Origin: Erodium maritimum
Taxonomy: Eukaryota; Streptophyta; Magnoliopsida; Geraniales; Geraniaceae
Reading direction: 5' to 3'
Length of the DNA: 64,000 nucleotides
NCBI GenBank assembly: GCA_963921825.1
Contig: OY997590.1
Location: 60,192,012-60,256,011 of the forward strand
Shown here: piece by piece, positions 56,569 through 64,000 of the stretch
How positions within the stretch are numbered: position 1 is the first letter of the stretch
Layout: each line of letters begins with the position of its first letter
The notes under the pieces: model-generated
Database searches by the model: none
Seen by the model: the letters and a program-made list of their open reading frames with translations, nothing else
What the model was told of the DNA's origin: nothing
Program-made: the position numbers and the translations under genes

Positions 56569-59500
56569 GCTGCCCCTGCAGCCGCTATGTACTCGGCCTC
56601 TGTCGTGGAGTCAACGACGGTATCTTGCTTCACGCTCTACTAGCTGACATCACTGTCAATCAGCGTAAACAGATTTCCTGACTGACTTCTAAAGTCATCT
56701 TAATCTGTATGGAAACTAGCATCCTCTAACGACTAGTTCATAATCATCTTTCCCCAAGGGTCAGACTGATGTCTGCTGGTACAACACAAGGCATACAAGA
56801 CATCCAGTCTTGTATATGTCATGCATATATGATCGATCCTGCCCCTCCCAGGTGCATGGGATTCACATCATCCTTTTCAGCTCATCAGGTGTTTTAGGAC
56901 ACCGAGTCTAGCTGAGATTAATGCCATGACGAGCGGGTAAGAATCCTTTCTTTGAATTGAGCATTGAGAACCTACTCAATGCATTGTTCACATAGGTGCT
57001 CTGACTTAATCCCAAGACCCTCTTGGTGCGATCTCTATATACCTTAATCCCTAAGATATAAGCAAACTCGCTTAAGTCCATCGTGAAACACGTCCCCTCC
57101 AAGCTTTTGGTCTCGTTTAAAACAGGGACATCGTTTCCGATAAGTAGTATGTCACCGACATACAACACCAGAAAGGAAATCTTTCTCCCCCTAGCCTTCT
57201 TGTAAACGCAAGGCTCATCTTCGTTCTTGACAAAGCCGAATCAAATTACAGCTTCGTCAAAACGAAGATTCCAACTCCGAGAAGCTTGTTTCAATCCACA
57301 AATGGATTTCAACAACTTATAAATCTATCCCTTATTCTTCGGATAGTCAAAACCTTCGGGCTGGGACATAAAACGTCCTCAGTCAAATTCTCATTTAAAA
57401 GCGGTGTTGACATCCACTTTCCATATCTCGTAATCAATATACGAGACTATGTTAAGAAGAATCTAGATAGATTTGACCATAGCCACTGGTGAGAAGGTTT
57501 CCTCATAGTCAATCCCTTGCATCTGCCAATAACCTTTTGCAACCAGTCGGGCTTTGTAGGTCAGAGGCTTGCCATCCATGTCCATCTTCACCTTGAAGAT
57601 CCATTTGCATCTAATGGCTCTCACACCATCGATGGGATCAGCCAGTTCCCAGACTTGGTTATCCGACATGGATTGCATTTCCTCCCTCATGGCTCCCAGC
57701 CATAACTCGGAGTCGGGCCCATCTATGGCTTCCTGAAAAGGTGGCTGGATCCTCATGATCCACCATTAGCTCAATGTCACCTCCAGATACAAAACAACCA
57801 TATCTCGAAGGTGGGTGACTAATCCTTTCAGATTGCCTCGTACATTCAGGAATTGGTTCTTGCTCTACGACCAGTTCAGGCTCCTCTACTGGGTTGTCAT
57901 GTGGTTCAGAGGCATCTGTACCATCTTGAACTCCTTCTAGATGTACAACCCTCCCACTGACGTCTTTGAAAACAAATTCCCTTTGCACAAAGACCCCATC
58001 CGAGTGACGAACACCATGTTCTCACTTGGTATGTAGAAGTAGTATCCCTTTGTTTCCTTGGGATACCCTATGAAGCTGCATTTCTTAGATCTTGGTTCGA
58101 GCTTACTGTAAACTTACCGTTTCACATAAGCCTCGCAACCCCAAATCTATAGGAAGGACAAAACGAGCTTCCTCCTGTGCCATTTCTCAAATGGTGTCCC
58201 TTCCACAGCCTTTGTAGGAGCCCGATTCAAAATGAATGCGGCCGTCTCCAGAGCAAAAACCCAGAAAGAGATAGGGAGATCAGTCCTACTGATCATGGAC
58301 CAGACCATTGTCCAACAATGTCCGATTTCTCTATTCGGCTACACCTCTCAACTACGGTGTCCTGGGAGGAGTCCATTCCGAAGGATCCCATTCTGTTTTA
58401 GATGATCTAAAAACTCTGTAGTTAAGTATTCTCCTCCTCGATCCAATCGAAGAGTTTTAATACCTTTCCCGAGCTGATTTTCTACTTTAGTCTTGAACTC
58501 TTTGAGTTTATCAAAAGTTTTAGACTTATGTCTTATCGAATAGACATAATCATATTTACCGTAACCATCAGTAAATGTGATAAAGTAGCTAAAACCCCTC
58601 CTGGAAAGCGAACTTATTGGTCTACACATCCGAGTGTATCATTCCAATAATTCACCCGCCCTTTCACCGCGATCGATGAACGGCGCTTTAGTCATTTTCC
58701 TTAAGAAACAATCCTTTCATTTATTATTTGAATGAAATTCGAATGGACCTCAATGTCTGCACTTGTGAAGTGCTGATATGCGTTTCTTGTTTATGTGGCC
58801 TAAATGACAGTGCCTTAACAGAGTGTGGTCTAAATTATCGGATTTAGACCTTTTGGTATGAACCTTATAAATAGAGCTTGAGTCATTGTTACCATATCCA
58901 ATATGTACAACCCTCCGACCATTTTTGTTTAAACATATCATTGCATAGAATATTGAAAATCCAATTTCCAATATCCATATTATATCCTTCGGTGTTTAAC
59001 ACGGATACAGATATAATGATCCTAATAGGTATGCAATATATTGTTCAAAACACAACAAGGCTATTTGGATGATGAAGACCCATGGATCCTACAACAGTCA
59101 CTACAACCCATATTTGTTGTCCACTCTAAGGTCCAATTTGTTCTTCTCCAAGCCTCTCCTACCTTCCAACCACTGCACGTTAGTGCGTATGTGAGATTCA
59201 TCCTCGACATGCAATACCCATGAATCTTTGGAAGTAGCGAGACATAGCTCTATTAGGTTAATACCTAAAATGGCGCAGTCCCACTGCCCTTCTTTAGATC
59301 ATCCTGGTTTTTCCCGCAATTCCGAATTCAATGATCAGGCTTCTGGCAATAGAAGCAGACAATCTCATCCTCCTTATCCTTCTTGGAGGACGCCTGGTCC
59401 TTGAAGGGCTAGGAGCGATCGTGTGTCTCATCTTTCTTGTCAAGTGCACAAGACCTTGCCCTTGCCACTACCAGTTTCCCTTCCGAAACTGGATCCCTTT

Positions 59501-59895
59501 CTGACCATTAGAATATCATTGGATCCTAGATCCCTGATATTCTTCTCAGCAGTTACAAATGTGCCATGTAACTCTGACTTGGTCTTGTCCATATCGTGCA
59601 TATGATAATTCACAATGAACTCATCATACACACGTGGAAGGGAGTGCATACCCATGTCTGTTGCTATCTCCAACACTATCTTAAGACCCAGTCAATTAAG
59701 ATGTTCGAGATGCCCCTTCATTTTCTGGACATAAGGGATAGCCTTATCAAGGATATGTCCTTTTGCGTTTAGAATTTGAGGACCATCTTCAAAACTCTGT
59801 ACCAGTCCAGATAGTTTGTCCCATCAAGCTTGACCCGGTCAAGTATGGTTTTCAATGACAAACTATCGTCGTTCGTTGATGTGTTAGCCATTTTG
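56569..59895 (-). pseudogene. Decayed Copia Gag-Pol
   Basis: Pieces of the same polyprotein as 30908-34933 in the same order. RNase H fragment near 56580-56640; RT LYVGDILLIGNDVPVLNETK at 57168 leftwards (YVDD changed to YVGD); [20 protein letters not shown] near 57660; integrase MCRPISSLSRRGFSYFITFT at 58629 and LRLDRGGEYLTTEFLDHL; GAG-pre-integrase HCHLGHINKKRISALHKC near 58790; Gag YHMHDMDKTKSELHGTFVTA near 59600. A large part of Gag is deleted. Frameshifts throughout. Start region near 59895. Confidence 0.88.
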
Positions 59896-61536
59896 ATCCA
59901 CACGACAAAGTGAATTTAATCAGTAAATTGAATAAATTATGAAGATCGAGTTCAAACACCGACAGGCGATTCTAAGCCTATATAATCTTGAACCAAGAAC
60001 CTTGATTCACTCGATTGAGCTGAACTAATGCTCACCACTCAATCGACCTATGTAGGCCGGACTCCATCCGATCACATCCAATGTGACTCTTGGATAGGGT
60101 ATGTACTTAAGTACACGGCTTACCCTATCTGATACCCTAGCTCAACCTCAGGCTGAGAATCGTAGTCGGGTCCACCAATTTTTAACGATGGCCTGTCACT
60201 ATGTAGGTGTTCCGCTAATTCGCACGACACCCACATATGCTGACCTAACTTACTACAACGCCTTCCTATGGATGCTCCGCTAATGCGCACGACACCCACA
60301 TGTCGATGAAGTAGGAAGTTGTTGATAAATTGGGAGGTATCTGACATGACCCGTTTTTACTTGTCTTGTCGTGTCTGAACGTTTGGCACATCATCGATGC
60401 GATGAGAACGTCAACTACATTCCAAATGTAATGACTTCTCCAATTACATCCAATGTAATTCTTCCTTCGAACCCGTCTACTACATCCAATGCAAAGACGG
60501 TTCAAGGGCTCCTAACAAACGATCTAAAACAAATTTTATCTTTGCATGTGAGGTGATTTGCTTGAAAGTTTAAATCTAAGCATGCATTCTAACCATACAA
60601 TCATGCATAATTTAAACCAAGAATCAAGCATAAAGACGTGCACGTCAAAGCCCCCTAAACTATTCCCAACCCGGTCTTGAGCAATCTTGACTTCAAGCCG
60701 ACGACGTGGACCTCCCACTCGCCTCTTGACGTCCATCTACTCCAAGCCGTTTCCTGCGGTCTCCCACTCGCCTCTTGAGCTTCTTCGTCTCCAAGCCGGC
60801 AAAACGGTTACAATAAAATACACGACTCGCAGGTCGGGAAATAATAATTATTACAAACAAGTGGTACGACGGCCACACCTTTAAAAGAATAGTTACACGC
60901 TAACACTATCGGCACGCAGTCCGAGAAAAGCGATAAAACTACCCGGGGCTTAATAACGTGCACCATGCATAATCATCACATCATATAGCGTGTTATCAAA
61001 CAACGTGTTATCAAACAGCGAGATATGACTGATTTTAATTAGCTTCCAAGTTTAAAAAATTATTACACGGTTTATCGAAACCGGTTTCAAAAATGAATTT
61101 TCCGAACGTTTAATTTTGTGGTTCATCATGACGGTTCCAAACTCGTCGCAATTCTCCAAATGGTTTAGCCCCGGCGTTCTGACTATCCAATAGTCACGAC
61201 TCGGCCTAGCTCCGTCCAACGGAGCCCCATCCGATCACCTGATCGGCTCCCCGAGAGTCCCGGTCTCGTGACCCCAAAATTAAACTTTGTTCGAAAAATC
61301 AGATTTGACTTTATTTCGAAAATTACAAATTTCATGCATAAAACCCACATGCAAGAAATTAAATCATGTTATCAATCAAGCATGCACTCATATATGCAAA
61401 AACATGAAATTAAGAAGCTAACATGCATTTTCAAGCACTTTAAATAAAAAACCAGCAAGCACCTAAAAATTTTCAGCACCAAAACTGAAAATTTCAGCTC
61501 TTGTTTTTCCCGTTGGTAGCCAAGCTCTAATACCAC
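59896..61536 (-). other. Leader of the decayed Copia element
   Basis: Collinear with the leader of the intact element. It retains the hairpin repeats TCACATCCAATGTGA (60072-60086), ACATTCCAAATGT (60417-60429) and AATTACATCCAATGTAATT (60442-60460), and the GCTCCGCTAATGCGCACGAC unit. The changed primer-binding site is at the right edge. Confidence 0.75.
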
Positions 61537-63309
61537 TGTTGGGTCTCGATGTCGTGGACATTTTAAACACAAAATGCAGCGGAAGATTAACCACGAATCA
61601 ATCGAGATGAATCTACCAAATATGAAAAACAAGTCTGAAAATTCAGCAAAGGTTTGTATACATCACTTTTGCAGATGGCCCATCTTGCAGCTCGTGTATC
61701 TCCAAAACGAACCGTTGAAACGCGAATCCATTTGGTCACATTGAAGACCCATATGTGGAGAACGTTCACTCATAATATCGGCTTCATCGTACATTGGATG
61801 AACCTCTGATCGTGCTCTTGAAAGTGACTGGTCGGCCAAAATTGTGCTGAAAATCAGCACCCTCTACTTGTCCGAAATTGGTTTAGTAACACCAAACTTT
61901 AAATGGCTTGAGCCCCTTGGACGCCTACATATCCTTAACGGAATCAAAGCCAACGTAGTTCTTGAGTTTGTAAACTCAAGAACATGCAACAATGGAACTT
62001 GGAGCTTCTTGGAGGAGTTTGCAAAGATGAGAGAGATTAGAAGTTGTGCTGAAATTTTCTTCTCTTATTTGCATGTTGTGTCTTGCCAACACCTCTTGCA
62101 TGTAGACTTAAGTGGAAGTGGTCATCTCACTTAATCTACATCAAGTTGCCAAGTGTCCATGCTACTTTGCATGGTACACTTAATAAACTAAGCTAGTTTA
62201 TTTACTAGTGGAAAGTGGGTCCAACCCACTTAGTTTAACAAGACCACTTAGTCAACCTTTGACCTTTGTTTCTTGTTGGGCCAAGCTCATGTGGGCCGGT
62301 CATGGGCCTCTCCAAGAGAGCTCATACCGATCCCACCAATGCTAGCCCGTCCACTACGACAATTCCCAGCACGACTCCCTCCAAGCCAATCCACTTGCGT
62401 TCTTATCGAGTTACAAACTTATGGTGTGACCCTTAGGCCTATGCATGTCGGTAAGACCAACGTAAAATCCCATTTTACTTGTTCTTACTAATGTGGCGAC
62501 TGACGAGACTCAGCATCGCCCGACCTTGCATAACGAATCGCCCTCAGTCGATTCTGACCTTTCAGCCGTCCTTGCCATTATCCCTTATCACTGATATCCT
62601 GATTGAGATAAGGCATAGAGCCGTCATCCTTCTTATCCTCAATCACTGTTCCTTGATATGTGAGATGACTGACCCTTATGATATCCCATATCATGCACAT
62701 GGCCATGCTTTTATCGTCAGTCACTCTCGATCAAGCGGCCGTGAACTAGATATCTTTCCCATACCGCAGTATGAGGGATAAATCCCTTAGCCGCCTATCA
62801 TGTCACTCATGCAGTCATTCCCCAAGCCATTCATGGCCGTTATGGAAGCTCAGTCACGGTGCAACGTTGGGGTTTCAGGTCAAACTTGGTGGTTTACTGC
62901 ATAGCAATCATATAGACTCCTCGGTCTAAGGATACCTGACAAGCAACGACTCTGAACATGTTCATGACTCAATCTATGGAACATATTCAGGTCGGGTCGT
63001 CCAACATCATGTCCCACACATGATGTCTATGATCAGACTCTGGAAACCTTTCTTATGACCAATAGAACGTAAGCCATCAAGAGTCATCTTTCATACTAGT
63101 CGCTTCTAGCGAAGACTATTGACTAGGGACCCCGTCGAGTGTGATCCATCCTGATCTATGGTTATATTCGCATGGTGGGCATAGATCGGAAACACACACG
63201 ACATATTACTCCAACACTTAAGTAATATCAAAAGTGGCTTTGTTATATTGCCAACGATGATATTTACATTTGGACATTTACGATTGGGCTACGGGCATAA
63301 ATGCTAACA
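61537..63309 (-). repeat. 5' LTR of the decayed Copia element
   Basis: 1773 bp, TGTTGGGTC...GCTAACA. Similar to but clearly diverged from the LTR of the intact element, about 100 bp longer. Confidence 0.9.
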
Positions 63310-63314
63310 ACATA

Positions 63315-63742
63315 CACTTCAATTTCTGCAGAAAATTGGGCATGACCCGTTCGAAAATTACACTAACCATCCGCTTATACGGGACAACCAATTTACAACC
63401 TGCACAAAGCACTCAACACAATCACATCACACAACCAGTTTTAGCAACAACACACCTCGGGTCTCGGTAATTTAACTCTTACCGCCAAGCCAGGTCCATA
63501 CTCGTAAAACAGTTTAACTCAACCAATGTCCAACCACACAGGTTCACCAAAGGCACACGGTACTTAGACCGGACAAAACGCCAACCCGAGACTCTCTCCG
63601 TCTCGTTTCTACGCGTAGGACATCTCCGATTTGCGTGACTGACACACGGCAACCTAACGACCCAACTCTACCCACCTAATTGGCGTACGGTACGAGGTTT
63701 TTGAAAAACAATTTCAATCAAAACCAGGCTCTGATACCAAAT
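63315..63742 (-). other. Gypsy leader, part 2, with primer-binding site
   Basis: Continues the leader interrupted at 54947 and matches 46741-47165. The primer-binding site TGGTATCAGAGCC (minus strand) lies at about 63727-63739, three bases from the LTR. Confidence 0.88.
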
Positions 63743-64000
63743 TGTGACGCCCCAAATCCAGTTTTGATCGGACTCGAGACGTGAACTTAAAATAATAAAT
63801 AATTTAAACAATTCAAGGGAAATAAGTTCTAAAATAATACTCTGAAATCCATGAGTCCGATAAAATGAGTCAACAGCTCATAAAAACCAGTAAATAAATG
63901 TTTAGTTCAAAATAACTGTACGTCTCAAGACAAGCTAGCCTAGGACCCTCGCAAGCTCTCAAGCATCGAGCATCCAACTAGCACAAATCTCGTTCAAGAC
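63743..64000 (-). repeat. Gypsy 5' LTR, cut by the window end
   Basis: Starts TGTGACGCCCC and is collinear with 47166 onward with scattered differences. Only the first 258 bp are in the window. Confidence 0.9.

Larger units (their letters stand above)
54953..63309 (-). mobile_element. Decayed Copia element (8.4 kb), relative of the intact one, inside the Gypsy leader
   Basis: Flanked by a perfect 5-bp duplication ACATA (54948-54952 and 63310-63314). The uninterrupted site survives at 46728-46740 (GGTACATACACTTC), confirming the borders. The left LTR (54953-about 56568) is truncated: it jumps directly into RNase H coding sequence, with loss of the LTR inner end, polypurine tract and pol 3' end. 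The right LTR is complete (61537-63309, 1773 bp). The primer-binding site is TGGTATTAGAGC, one change from the usual. Confidence 0.9.

Overview
This window is nuclear DNA of a flowering plant, almost certainly a eudicot. It has spliceosomal introns with GT/AG borders, plant-type genes, and a dense load of plant LTR retrotransposons (Copia, Gypsy), LINEs, Mutator-like and Harbinger-like DNA transposons and MITEs. I saw no tRNA, rRNA, CRISPR array or bacterial operon structure. The species cannot be named from the sequence.

Gene-bearing part (1-20.2 kb). Four real genes are present. (1) The 3' part of a MYND/MSS51-C-type gene (+, exons 96-2194). (2) A seven-exon gene (+, 11291-16289) for a secreted plant protein of unknown function, about 521 aa; its residue pattern suggests a circularly permuted papain-like (NlpC/P60-YiiX) fold. 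(3) A small intronless gene (-, 17655-17876) for a 73-aa basic protein, with a TATA box and heat-shock-element-like sites. (4) An intronless matrix metalloproteinase gene (+, 19028-20131). From memory, genes 1, 2 and 4 match the Arabidopsis order At1g70150-At1g70160-At1g70170, which suggests conserved microsynteny. Transposons have opened this block: a solo LTR in an intron of gene 1, a Mutator-type MITE, a 7.9-kb LINE insertion between genes 1 and 2, and Harbinger and Stowaway-like remnants in intron 5 of gene 2.

Inside that LINE, a (TA)n tract at about 4.28-7.50 kb holds six MITE copies from four unrelated families. All share the terminal motif ATCARRTACAAAC and sit in TA microsatellite. 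This is the most distinctive structure in the window.

Transposon part (20.2-64 kb). Two 5'-truncated LINEs with exact target-site duplications (TSDs) come first. Next is a Harbinger Myb/NAM-like gene broken into three blocks (25.6-26.0, 27.5-28.2 and 42.0-42.24 kb). The gaps are a 1.49-kb solo LTR and a 13.75-kb Mutator-like element with a 9-bp TSD. That Mutator-like element itself contains a full-length, apparently intact Copia retrotransposon (29218-38161, one 1341-aa polyprotein, equal-length LTRs), a second 1.46-kb Mutator-like element and a second solo LTR. After this come a chimeric Copia-LTR/LINE junction and then a decayed Tekay-type chromodomain Gypsy array (46.1-64 kb), arranged as internal-LTR-internal-LTR. 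An older, decayed relative of the intact Copia (54953-63309) is inserted in the Gypsy leader. Most insertions could be delimited to the base by their TSDs, so the order of events can be read directly.
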